Shown one piece after another: positions 17,425 through 25,308 of a stretch of DNA of 64,000 nucleotides. The stretch is taken from the NCBI RefSeq assembly GCF_017811175.1, contig NZ_JACWIJ010000002.1:2790001-2854000 (forward strand), in the 5' to 3' direction. Both the position numbers and the translations under genes were made by a program. Each line of letters begins with the position of its first letter. Position 1 is the first letter of the stretch. The DNA comes from Melaminivora jejuensis (GTDB lineage: Bacteria > Pseudomonadota > Gammaproteobacteria > Burkholderiales > Burkholderiaceae_C). Below the pieces are notes generated by a model. The model was not told the DNA's origin. It ran no database searches and worked only from the letters and a program-made list of their open reading frames with translations.

Positions 17425-18969
17425 ATGAGCCTTGCCTTCGTCCAAAGCCGCGCCCTGCTGGGGCTGGATGCGCCCGCCGTCACCGTCGAGGTGCATCTGG
17501 CCAACGGCCTGCCCAGCTTCACCCTGGTCGGCCTGGCCGATGTCGAGGTCAAGGAGGCGCGCGAGCGCGTGCGCGCCGCCCTGCACAACGCCGGGCTGGA
17601 GTTTCCGCACAACAAGCGCATCACCGTCAACCTGGCACCAGCCGACCTGCCCAAGGACTCAGGGCGCTTCGACCTGCCGATCGCCCTGGGGCTGCTGGCG
17701 GCCAGCGGGCAGATCGACGTGGCGCAGTTGGCCGGCTGGGAGTTCGCCGGCGAGTTATCGCTGTCGGGCAGCCTGCGCCCGGTGCGCGGCGCGCTGGCCG
17801 TGGCACTGGCGCTGGGCGCGCTGCCGGGCACTGCCGCGCCGCGCGTGGTGCTGCCGCCCGGCAGCGCCGAGGAGGCCGCCCTGGTACCCGGCACGTGCAT
17901 CTGGCGCGCGCGCCATCTGCTGGATGTGGTGCGCCAGTTCCTGCCTGCCGGTGCGGATGGCGGTGCGGATGTTGCGGATGGCGACGGCTGGCAGCGCCTG
18001 GAGCCGGGCGACGCCGTGCCGACTCCCTGCGGCCCCGACCTGGCCGACGTCAAGGGCCAGGCCGGCGCACGCCGGGCGCTGGAGATCGCCGCTGCCGGCG
18101 GCCACGGCCTGCTGCTGATCGGCCCGCCCGGATCAGGCAAGTCCATGCTGGCCGAGCGCTTTGCCGGTCTGCTGCCGCCCATGAGCGTGCGCCAGGGCCT
18201 GGAGAGTGCGGCCATCGCCAGCCTGGCCGGGCGCTTTGCGCCCGAGCGCTGGATGCAGCGCCCCACGGCCAGCCCGCACCACAGCGCCAGCGCCGTGGCC
18301 CTGGTGGGCGGAGGCTCGCCGCCGCGCCCGGGCGAGATCTCGCTGGCGCATCACGGCGTGCTGTTTCTCGATGAATTCCCGGAGTTCGCCCGCAGCGCGC
18401 TGGAGGCGCTGCGCGAGCCGCTGGAGAGCGGGCGCATCACGATCGCCCGGGCGGCGCAGCGCGCGGAGTTCCCGGCGCGCTTTCAGCTCATCGCCGCCAT
18501 GAACCCCTGCCCCTGCGGCTTTGCCGGCTCGCGCCAGCGCGCCTGTCGCTGCACGCCTGAGCAGGTAGCGCGCTACCAGGGCCGGCTGTCCGGCCCGCTG
18601 CTCGACCGCATCGACCTGCACGTCGAGGTGCCGGCCCTGCCGGCGGATGAGTTGCTGGCCGCCCCGCCGGGCGAGGCCAGCGGCGTGGTGCGCGAGCGCG
18701 TGGCTGCCGCGCACGAGCGTGCCCTGGCGCGCCAGGGCAAAGCCAACCAGGCGCTGGCCGGGCAGGAGATCGACCAGCAGGCGCGGCTCGACGATGCTGC
18801 GCGGGCGTTCTTGCTGACCGCCGCCACGCGCCTGGCCTGGTCGGCGCGCAGCACGCACCGGGCGCTGAAGGTGGCGCGCACCATTGCCGACCTGGCCGGC
18901 AGCGAGACGGTGGCCGTGGCGCATGTCGCCGAGGCGGTGCAGTACCGGCGCGTGCTGCGGGAGCAGTGA
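17425..18969 (+). CDS. comM: YifB/ComM-type Mg-chelatase-like AAA+ ATPase
   Basis: 514 residues. An N-terminal ChlI-like domain (MSLAFVQSRALLGLDAPAV) is followed by a Walker A (GPPGSGKSM, near residue 233), a Walker B (LFLDEFPEF) and a cysteine cluster (CPCGF...CRC). ComM is a hexameric helicase that promotes branch migration during natural transformation. The start was chosen at the family-conserved MSLA; the longer frame adds a non-homologous leader. Divergent from glnK. A perfect 24-base palindrome (19024-19047) follows the gene. Confidence 0.92.
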   Translation: MSLAFVQSRALLGLDAPAVTVEVHLANGLPSFTLVGLADVEVKEARERVRAALHNAGLEFPHNKRITVNLAPADLPKDSGRFDLPIALGLLAASGQIDVAQLAGWEFAGELSLSGSLRPVRGALAVALALGALPGTAAPRVVLPPGSAEEAALVPGTCIWRARHLLDVVRQFLPAGADGGADVADGDGWQRLEPGDAVPTPCGPDLADVKGQAGARRALEIAAAGGHGLLLIGPPGSGKSMLAERFAGLLPPMSVRQGLESAAIASLAGRFAPERWMQRPTASPHHSASAVALVGGGSPPRPGEISLAHHGVLFLDEFPEFARSALEALREPLESGRITIARAAQRAEFPARFQLIAAMNPCPCGFAGSRQRACRCTPEQVARYQGRLSGPLLDRIDLHVEVPALPADELLAAPPGEASGVVRERVAAAHERALARQGKANQALAGQEIDQQARLDDAARAFLLTAATRLAWSARSTHRALKVARTIADLAGSETVAVAHVAEAVQYRRVLREQ

Positions 18970-19011
18970 GAAAAGGGGCGCGCAGCTGCGGCGCAGCGCC
19001 CATTGCCGGCA

Positions 19012-19050
19012 CCCTCACCCCAACCCTCTCCCGCGCGCGGGAGAGGGGGC
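19012..19050 (+). repeat. Hairpin repeat family 2, copy 1
   Basis: CCCTCACCCCAACCCTCTCC followed by a perfect inverted repeat, CCCTCTCCCGCG with CGCGGGAGAGGG. It could fold at the end of the comM transcript, although no T run follows. Confidence 0.75.
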
Positions 19051-19061
19051 AAGAGACTGGC

Positions 19062-19193
19062 TCAGGCCTGCCGCATCTCCTGGAGCAGATGCGGATGCCG
19101 CTCCAGCAGTTTCAGTAGCTGCACCAGGGCCAGCGGCGGGCGCGTCCTGCCGGTCTCGTAGCGCGAAAAAGCGTTGACCCCGCCGTCACCCTG
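19062..19193 (-). pseudogene. 3' remnant of an MqsA-type antitoxin gene
   Basis: Reading the minus strand gives a 43-codon fragment ending in TGA at 19062-19064: GGVNAFSRYETGRTRPP, then LALVQLLKLLERHPHLLQEM. This is the C-terminal helix-turn-helix of MqsA/YgiT-family antitoxins (the family pattern being NAFSRYE.GK..PP..LV.LL.LL..HP.LL). A stop codon lies immediately upstream in frame, and the livF stop follows within 6 bases, so the zinc-binding N-terminal half and the toxin gene are gone. It is a fossil of a toxin-antitoxin locus, not a working gene. Confidence 0.7.
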
Positions 19194-19198
19194 TCAAC

Positions 19199-20035
19199 CT
19201 ACACCCCCAGATACATCCGCCGCGCTGCCTCGTCGGCCACCAGCTCGGCCATCGGGGCCTCGTGCACGATGCGGCCCTTTTCCAGCACACAGGCACGATC
19301 CGCCACGGCGGCAGCGAAGGGCAGGTTCTGCTCGCACAGCAGGACGCCCAGGCCCTGGCGCTTAAGCTCGGCGATGGCGCGCGCCATCTGCTGGGCGATC
19401 AGGGGGGCGACGCCCTCGGACGGCTCGTCGAGCAGCACCGCCAGCGGCTGGCCCATCAGCGTGCGCGCCACCGACAGCATCTGCTGCTCGCCGCCGCTCA
19501 TGCGCCCGCCGGGGCGCTGCGGCATCTCGCCCAGGTTGGGAAACAGCGCAAACAGACGCTCGGGCGTCCAGGATGGCAGGGGCGTGCCGTCCGGGCGGGC
19601 GCGCGGGCTCTGGCGGCCCGCTTCGAGGTTTTGCAGCACGGTGAGATCGGTGAAGATGCGCCGCTCCTCGGGCACATAGCCCAGGCCCAGGCGGGCGATG
19701 CGGTGTGCCGGCAGGCCGGCGATAGGCTGGCCCAGAAAGGCCACGTCGCCCTGCGTGCGCGCCAGCAGGCCGGCGATGCCCTTGAGCGTGGTGGACTTGC
19801 CCGCGCCGTTGCGCCCCATCAGGGCCACGACCTCGCCGGGGGCAACGTGCAGCGACACGCCGTGCAGGACGTGCGCGGCGCCGTACCAGGCGTGCAGGTG
19901 CTGGACGGTGAGCAGGGGCGGGGCAGCGGCGGCAGGGGCGGCGGGGGATGGGGAGCGCCCTGGGCGGGCCGGCCCCTCACCCCAGCCCTCTCCCCAGAGG
20001 GCAGAGGAAGTGAAGACTGCTGCGCTGTCGGCCAT
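19199..20035 (-). CDS. livF: Branched-chain amino acid type ABC transporter ATPase LivF
   Basis: 278 residues as read. Walker A GRNGAGKST, signature MSGGEQQML, Walker B LLDEPSEGVAP and the switch region CEQN are complete. The family core begins at about residue 42 (LLTVQHLHAWYGAAHVLHG); the 40 residues before it are low complexity and partly encoded by hairpin repeats (SALWGEGWGEG), so the true start is uncertain and the 5' end looks altered by repeat insertion. Last gene of the livK-livHM-livG-livF set. Confidence 0.88.
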   Translation of the reverse strand: MADSAAVFTSSALWGEGWGEGPARPGRSPSPAAPAAAAPPLLTVQHLHAWYGAAHVLHGVSLHVAPGEVVALMGRNGAGKSTTLKGIAGLLARTQGDVAFLGQPIAGLPAHRIARLGLGYVPEERRIFTDLTVLQNLEAGRQSPRARPDGTPLPSWTPERLFALFPNLGEMPQRPGGRMSGGEQQMLSVARTLMGQPLAVLLDEPSEGVAPLIAQQMARAIAELKRQGLGVLLCEQNLPFAAAVADRACVLEKGRIVHEAPMAELVADEAARRMYLGV

Positions 20036-20958
20036 TTTCTGGCTGCGTCAGTCTTCTCCTCAGTGGGGAGAGGGAGCGAAGGCTCTGGCGTAGCGGTACC
20101 CGGTCTTGCTCCCTCTCCCTCTGGGAGAGGGCTGGGGTGAGGGCCAGCGAGGCTGGCATCCCCCGACGCTTCACCCGGCCCGTCCGCCGCTGCAAAACCC
20201 GCCCCCAGATACGCCTGCTGCACCCGCGCATCTGCCTGAATCTCCTGCGGCGCGCCCTCGGCCAGCAGCTGCCCGCGCACCAGCACCGCCACGCGGTCGG
20301 CCTGGCCGAACACCACGTCCATGCTGTGCTCGGTGAACAGCACGCCCATCTGCCGCTCGCGCGCGATGCGCCGCACCAACGCCATCAGCGCCACGCGCTC
20401 GCCCGGCGCCATGCCGGCTGTGGGCTCGTCCATCAGCAGCAGGCACGGCGCGCCGGCCAGGGCGATGGCCAGCTCGACGCGCTTGACGTCGCCATAGGCC
20501 AGCTCGCTGCAGGGCCGGGCCGCCTGCTCGTCCATGCCGACCTGCACCAGCAGCGCCAGCGCGTCCTGCGGGCGATGCCGCGCCGCGCGCCGCCACCAGC
20601 GCCCGAGCAGCCCGGCCAGTCCGTCCTGCGCCAGCAGCGCCAACTGCACGTTCTCCAGCACCGTGAAGCTCTGGAAGGTCTGCGCGATCTGGAAGGTGCG
20701 TCCCACGCCCAGGCGCGCCAGGCGGCGCGGCGGCACGCCGGTGATGTCCCGCCCGGCCAGCAGCACGCGCCCGGCGTCGGGTACCAGCTGGCCGCCGACC
20801 ATGTTGAAGCTGGTGGTCTTACCCGCGCCGTTGGGGCCGATCAGCGCCAGCAACTCGCCCGCGTGCAACTGCAGCGACAGGCCCTGCACCGCCTGCACGC
20901 CGCCAAAGGATTTGTGCAGGCCCGCGATCTGCAGCAGGGCGGGTGCCGATACATTCAT
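19819..20958 (-). CDS. livG: Branched-chain amino acid type ABC transporter ATPase LivG, extended by repeats
   Basis: 379 residues as read, whereas the family is about 255. Walker A GPNGAGKTT, YGDVKRVELAIALA in the signature position (degenerate relative to LSGGQ, as is usual in LivG), Walker B LLMDEPTAGM. The family C-terminus is reached at VQQAYLGAGF near 20190. After that the frame runs through three hairpin repeats (HPSPLPEGEGARPG, SLPLPTEEKTDA, SSLPLPSGERAGVRG) and into livF in the wrong frame, overlapping it by 217 bases. The tail is therefore a by-product of repeat insertion. Its start overlaps the livHM stop by four bases. Confidence 0.85.
   Translation of the reverse strand: MNVSAPALLQIAGLHKSFGGVQAVQGLSLQLHAGELLALIGPNGAGKTTSFNMVGGQLVPDAGRVLLAGRDITGVPPRRLARLGVGRTFQIAQTFQSFTVLENVQLALLAQDGLAGLLGRWWRRAARHRPQDALALLVQVGMDEQAARPCSELAYGDVKRVELAIALAGAPCLLLMDEPTAGMAPGERVALMALVRRIARERQMGVLFTEHSMDVVFGQADRVAVLVRGQLLAEGAPQEIQADARVQQAYLGAGFAAADGPGEASGDASLAGPHPSPLPEGEGARPGTATPEPSLPLPTEEKTDAARKWPTAQQSSLPLPSGERAGVRGRPAQGAPHPPPPLPPLPRPCSPSSTCTPGTAPRTSCTACRCTLPPARSWP
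19973..20150 (+). repeat. Three hairpin repeats between livG and livF
   Basis: Three units in alternating orientation: GCCCCTCACCCCAGCCCTCT near 19973-20005, TCTTCTCCTCAGTGGGGAGA near 20052-20080, and CCCTCTCCC-TCT-GGGAGAGGG at 20111-20131 followed by CTGGGGTGAGGG. Each can fold as a hairpin. The cluster is translated as the tail of livG and, in another frame, the head of livF. Confidence 0.8.
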
Positions 20959-22861
20959 GCCGGCACCTCATTCACTCTTTTTTTGATAGCTGCTCGCGCT
21001 TGCCAGTATTGGGTAAAACCCGAAATTCCCTTTGGAAACAGCAAGATCAGCAGCAGCATGGCCCCGCCCATCCAGGCGCGCCAGTATTCGCTGGCCCGGG
21101 CCACGCTGTCGTGCAGCCAGGTGAAGGCCGCCGCGCCGACGATGGGGCCGGCGAGCTGCTGCACCCCGCCCAGCAGCACCATGACCAAGGCATCGACCGA
21201 GCGGTTGACGCTCAGCACGTCCGGTGCCACGCCGCCCTTGGAGTAGGCAAACAGCGCCCCGCCCAGCCCGGCCACCAGCCCGGCCAGCGTGAAGGCCGCC
21301 CAGCGCACGCCGCGCACGTGCAGGCCCACGGCCTCGGCGCGCAGGGCCGAGTCGCGCGCCGCACGCAGCGCCCAGCCCAGGGGCGCGAACAGCACGCGCC
21401 GCAGCGCGTACAAGGCAGCGGCGGCCAGCGCCAGCACCAGCCAGTAAAAGCGCGCGCCCTCGGCCAGCCACTCAGGGGGCCAGACGCCCGTCAGGCCGTT
21501 GCTGCCACCGGTCACCGCATCCCACTGCCAGGCCACGGCCCAGGTGATCTGCGCCAGCGCCAGCGTCAACATGCTCAGCGGCACGCCGCTCAGGCGCACG
21601 CACAGCGCGCCATAGACCAGCGCCAGGGCCGCACCGCCCAGCGCCGCCAGCGCCAGCACCGCCGGCAGGGGCAGGCCGCTGCCGCGCGCCAGCAGCGCCG
21701 CCGCATAAGCCCCGGCACCGAAATAGGCCGCATGGCCAAAGGAGTGCATCCCGCCCGGCCCGGCGATGAAATGCAGGCTGGCCGCCAGCAGCGCCGCCAG
21801 GGCGATATCGGCCAGCAGCACCGTGGCGTAGCTGCCGCCGCCGGTGAGCAACGGCAGCAGCGCCAGCACCAGCAGCAGCGCCGCCCAGCCGGCGCTGGCG
21901 GCGCGGCCTACCGGGCGCAGCGGCAGCTCGGGCGCACTGGGGGCGCGCGTGGCCTCGTGCGGGCGGCCCAGCAGGCCCCAGGGCCGCCAGACCAGCACGG
22001 CGGCCATGACGGCGAACTCCACCACCAGCGTGAGCTTGGGAAAGTCCACCTCGGCGCCGCCGATGTGCTGCACGCCCAGCCAGATGAAGACCGCCTTGGC
22101 CTCGGCAATGACCAGTGCGGCAACGAAGGCCCCGGCAGCGAACCCATGCCGCCGGCCACCACCACGACGAAGGCCGCGCCTATGGTCAGCATGTCCAGCT
22201 CCAGGCTGGCTGGCTCGCGTGGCAGCTGCAGCGCGCCGCCCAGGCCGGCCAGCAGCGCGCCCAGGGCAAAGACTGCCGTGAACAGCCAGGCCTGGTTCAC
22301 GCCCAGCGCGCCCAGCATCTCCCGGTCTTGCGTGGCCGCGCGCACCAGCGTGCCCCAGCGCGTGCGCGTCAGCAGCAGGTGCAGCAGCAAGAGCACCAGC
22401 GGCCCGGCGGCGATCAGGAACAGGTCATAGACCGGAAAGCGCCGCCCCAGAATCTGTATTGCTCCCTCCAGCCCGGGCGCACGCGGGCCGAACAGCTCCT
22501 GCGCGCCCCACAGGGCCAGCGCTGCGTCCTTGATGATCAACACCAGGGCGAAGGTCGCCAGCAGCTGCAGCAGCTCGGGCGCATGGTAGATGCGGCGCAG
22601 CAGCAGCACCTCGACCAGCGCGCCCAGGGCGCCGATGGCCAGCGGCGCCAGCAGCAGTGCCGGCCAGAAGCCGATGCTGGCGGCCAGGTGCTCGACGCTG
22701 GAGTACGCCACGTACAGGCCCAGCATGTACAGCGAGCCATGCGCGAAATTGACGATGCGCGTGACACCGAAGATCAGCGACAGGCCGGCGGCGACCAGAA
22801 ACAATGTGGACGCGCCGGCCAGGCCGTTGAGCAATTGGACGAGCAGGCTGGACAGGGTCAT
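20955..22861 (-). pseudogene. Fused LivH-LivM permease, one-base frameshift
   Basis: Inner-membrane permease of a branched-chain amino acid type ABC importer. The LivH half starts at MTLSSLLVQLLNGLAGASTL and reaches GGMGSLPG; there the frame breaks at a G4 run (22130-22133 on the plus strand, one base short) and the expected continuation AFVAALVIAEAKAVFIWLG runs in the next frame. That second frame passes without a stop from the LivH C-terminus (LVWRPWGLLGRP) into a full LivM domain ending at 20955, so the two permeases are one gene, about 635 codons when repaired. The last ~15 codons (QARAAIKKRVNEVPA) are supplied by a dispersed repeat. Confidence 0.82.
20976..21020 (+). repeat. Dispersed repeat, copy 4, at the 3' end of livHM
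   Basis: TTTTTTTGATAGCTGCTCGC, then GCTTGCCAGTATTGGGTAAA. It lies over the last codons of the livHM gene on the opposite strand, so the permease C-terminus is repeat-encoded. Confidence 0.75.
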
Positions 22862-22904
22862 GGGGCGAGGTCTCGGGCGGGTGTTGCGCCCATGGCCAGC
22901 CGGC

Positions 22905-22978
22905 CCTCACCCCAGCCCTCTGCCAGGGAGAGAGGGAGCAAGACCCGGGGCACAGCTGCCCCCTGGGGGAAGACTGGG
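22905..22978 (+). repeat. Hairpin repeat family 2, between livK and livHM
   Basis: CCCTCACCCCAGCCCTCTGC, then CAGGGAGAGAGGGAGCAAGA, followed by a second short stem around CAGCTGCCCCCTGGGGGAAG. It fills most of the 156-base gap between livK and livHM and may attenuate or stabilise the operon transcript. Confidence 0.7.
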
Positions 22979-23017
22979 ATGGGGGCCAGCCCCTGCGGGT
23001 GGCCGCCACCGCCAGGC

Positions 23018-24226
23018 TCACTTGCCCGCAGGCCGCAGCCTGGCCACCTCGGCGTCCGAGGGCTGGAACTTGCCGCCGTCCATGTAGCTGAAGTCCACCA
23101 TCACGCCCTTGCCCTGCTGCTGGGCCGTCCTGCCGACGTAGGCACCCATGGTGGACTGGTGATCCTGCACGCGGTAGGTGATGGGGCCGAACGGCGTGGC
23201 GACTTCCAGCCCGCGAAAGGCGGCGATCAGCTTTTCCGTGTCGGCCGAGCCGGCCTTCTTCAGCCCCGCCGCGACCGACAGCACGGCGTTGTAGCCCACC
23301 ACCGAGCCGGCGCGCGGATAGTCCTTGAAGCGCTTTTGGTAGGCGTCCAGAAACGCCTGATGCTCGGGCGTCTTGATGGCATACCAGGGGTAGCCGGTGA
23401 CGATCCAGCCATCGGGCGTCTCGGTCTTGAGCGTGTCCAGGTATTCCGGCTCGCCCGACAGCAGGCTGACCACGGCGCGGCCCTCGAACAGGCCGCGCGT
23501 GTTGCCCTCGCGCACGAACCTGGCCAGATCGGCAGCAAACAGCACGTTGAAGATGGCGTCCGGCCTGGCATCCTGCAGCGCCTGCACCACGCTGCCGGCG
23601 TCCACCTTGCCCAGGGGCGTGGCCTGCTCGGCGACGAACTCCACGCCCGGCTGGGCCTCGGCCAGCAGCTTCTTGAAGGTCGCCACCGCCGACTGGCCGT
23701 ATTCGTAGTTGGGATAGACGATGGCCCAGCGCTTCCTGTTCAGCCGCACCGCCTCGGGCACCAGCATGGCCACCTGCATGTAGGTCGAGGGCCGCAGGCG
23801 GAAGGTGTAGCGGTTGCCCTGTTCCCAGACGATCTTGTCGGTGAGCGGCTCGGCGGCCAGGAAGAAGCGTTTTTTCTGCTGCGCGTAGTCGGTCAGCGCC
23901 AGGCCGACGTGCGACAGGAAACTGCCCATGAGCACGTCGATCTTCTCGCGCGCAATCAGCTCCTCGGCAGCGCGCACGGCGTCGCCCGGCGTGCCGTTGT
24001 CGTCGCGCGTGAGCAGCACCAGCTTCTTGCCGTTGACGCCGCCGGTGGCATTGACCTGCTCGACGGCCAGTTCCATGCCTTTCTTGTAGGGCTCCAGGAA
24101 GGCCGGCTGGGCCTTGTAGCTGTTGATCTCGCCCAGCTTGTAGCTACCCTGGGCCTGGGCCAGGCTGGCGGCCAGGACGCCGAGGGCAAAGACGGAGGTG
24201 GCGCGGGCGCGCAGACGAAGAGGCAT
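23018..24226 (-). CDS. livK: Branched-chain amino acid type ABC substrate-binding protein LivK
   Basis: 402 residues, periplasmic. Signal peptide to about residue 26 (ALGVLAASLAQAQG), then a type 1 periplasmic binding fold (NGTPGDAVRAAEELI, GYNAVLSVAAGLKKAG). First gene of the liv cluster. The start was set at MPLRLRARATS because a tandemly duplicated AAAGGATTGCG, containing the ribosome site, lies just upstream. The ligand could be an amino acid, urea or an aromatic acid; the family does not decide. Confidence 0.9.
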   Translation of the reverse strand: MPLRLRARATSVFALGVLAASLAQAQGSYKLGEINSYKAQPAFLEPYKKGMELAVEQVNATGGVNGKKLVLLTRDDNGTPGDAVRAAEELIAREKIDVLMGSFLSHVGLALTDYAQQKKRFFLAAEPLTDKIVWEQGNRYTFRLRPSTYMQVAMLVPEAVRLNRKRWAIVYPNYEYGQSAVATFKKLLAEAQPGVEFVAEQATPLGKVDAGSVVQALQDARPDAIFNVLFAADLARFVREGNTRGLFEGRAVVSLLSGEPEYLDTLKTETPDGWIVTGYPWYAIKTPEHQAFLDAYQKRFKDYPRAGSVVGYNAVLSVAAGLKKAGSADTEKLIAAFRGLEVATPFGPITYRVQDHQSTMGAYVGRTAQQQGKGVMVDFSYMDGGKFQPSDAEVARLRPAGK

Positions 24227-24231
24227 GGCGA

Positions 24232-24253
24232 CGCAATCCTTTCGCAATCCTTT
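24232..24253 (-). repeat. Tandem 11-base duplication at the livK ribosome site
   Basis: Two perfect head-to-tail copies of CGCAATCCTTT on the plus strand, that is AAAGGATTGCG twice on the mRNA strand. Each carries an AAAGGA Shine-Dalgarno-like core; the nearer one ends 5 bases before the livK ATG. Confidence 0.7.
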
Positions 24254-24335
24254 GTTGCAGGTCAGTGCAGGGGGAGGCAAATGTACCCGGGGCGGGAGTT
24301 TGCTCCACAATTTGCGGGTTTGTCCTGATGGCAAA

Positions 24336-24349
24336 CGGTTGGCCAACCG
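24336..24349. promoter_or_regulatory. Perfect palindrome in the livK-fpr intergenic region
   Basis: CGGTTGGCCAACCG is a 14-base perfect dyad in the divergent 298-base gap between livK and fpr. The gap has lower GC than its flanks, with an AT-rich part (24380-24435, including two GGCTTAT copies) that probably carries the fpr promoter. A LysR-type or dimeric regulator could bind here; this is inference. Confidence 0.4.
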
Positions 24350-24524
24350 AAGGCAGAACGCATCGCGACAGGCCGACGATTTATCAATGCTGGCTTATAA
24401 ATATCGGCTTATGCCCATGCCGCATAAAAAAACCGCGACATTGCCGCCCCGGCTGCCGCAACCTCTGGCATCCGATCTGATCCGATTTTTCCACTCCCCG
24501 ATCCACTGCTGATCCATTCCTGCA

Positions 24525-25298
24525 ATGAGCGCTTTCCTCGAAGAACGTGTCCTGTCGGTACACCACTGGACTGACCGCCTGTTTTCCTTCACCACCACCC
24601 GCGACACCGCCCTGCGGTTTTCCAACGGCCACTTCACCATGATTGGCCTGAAGGTGGACGGCAAGCCACTGCTGCGCGCCTACAGCGTCGTCAGCGCCAA
24701 CTACGAGGAGCATCTGGAATTCCTGTCCATCAAGGTGCCCGACGGCCCGCTGACCTCGCGCCTGCAGCACATCCAGGTGGGCGACACCATCATCGTCGGC
24801 AAGAAGCCCACGGGCACGCTCCTGATCGACTATCTGCTGCCGGCCAAGCGGCTGTACCTGATGTCCACCGGCACCGGCCTGGCGCCCTTCATGAGCGTCA
24901 TCCGCGACCCGGAAACCTACGAGAAATTCGAGGAGGTCATCCTGATCCACGGCGTGCGCGAGGTGGCCGAGCTGGCCTACCACGACTACCTGACCAAGGA
25001 GTTGCCGCAGCATGAAATCCTGGGCGAGATGGTCTCGGCGCAGCTCAAGTACTACCCGACGGTGACGCGCGAGCCGTTTCGCAACCAGGGCCGCATCAAC
25101 GAGCTGATCGACAGCGGCAAGCTGTTTGCCGACCTGGGCGTGCCGCCGCTGTCGCCGCTGGAAGACCGCGTCATGCTGTGCGGCAGCCCGGAGATGCTGG
25201 CCACGCTCAAGGAATTGCTGGAAAAGCGCGACTTCGAGGAAGGCAACACCACGCGCCCAGGCGACTTCGTGATCGAGCGCGCCTTCGTCGAGAAATAG
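24525..25298 (+). CDS. fpr: Ferredoxin/flavodoxin-NADP+ reductase
   Basis: 257 residues, cytoplasmic FAD enzyme moving electrons between NADPH and ferredoxin or flavodoxin. FAD motif RAYSVVSA (residues ~51-58), NADP-binding GTGLAPFMS (~115), and the C-terminal end VIERAFVEK, the bacterial subclass I terminus. Length and motifs are complete. Faces the livK promoter region, with a long AT-rich upstream segment. Confidence 0.95.
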   Translation: MSAFLEERVLSVHHWTDRLFSFTTTRDTALRFSNGHFTMIGLKVDGKPLLRAYSVVSANYEEHLEFLSIKVPDGPLTSRLQHIQVGDTIIVGKKPTGTLLIDYLLPAKRLYLMSTGTGLAPFMSVIRDPETYEKFEEVILIHGVREVAELAYHDYLTKELPQHEILGEMVSAQLKYYPTVTREPFRNQGRINELIDSGKLFADLGVPPLSPLEDRVMLCGSPEMLATLKELLEKRDFEEGNTTRPGDFVIERAFVEK

Positions 25299-25308
25299 GC
25301 GCAGCACT

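Noticed and set aside
20943..24328. Long plus-strand frames across the liv genes
   Set aside because: Gln/His/Arg-rich antisense frames of livHM and livK without homology.
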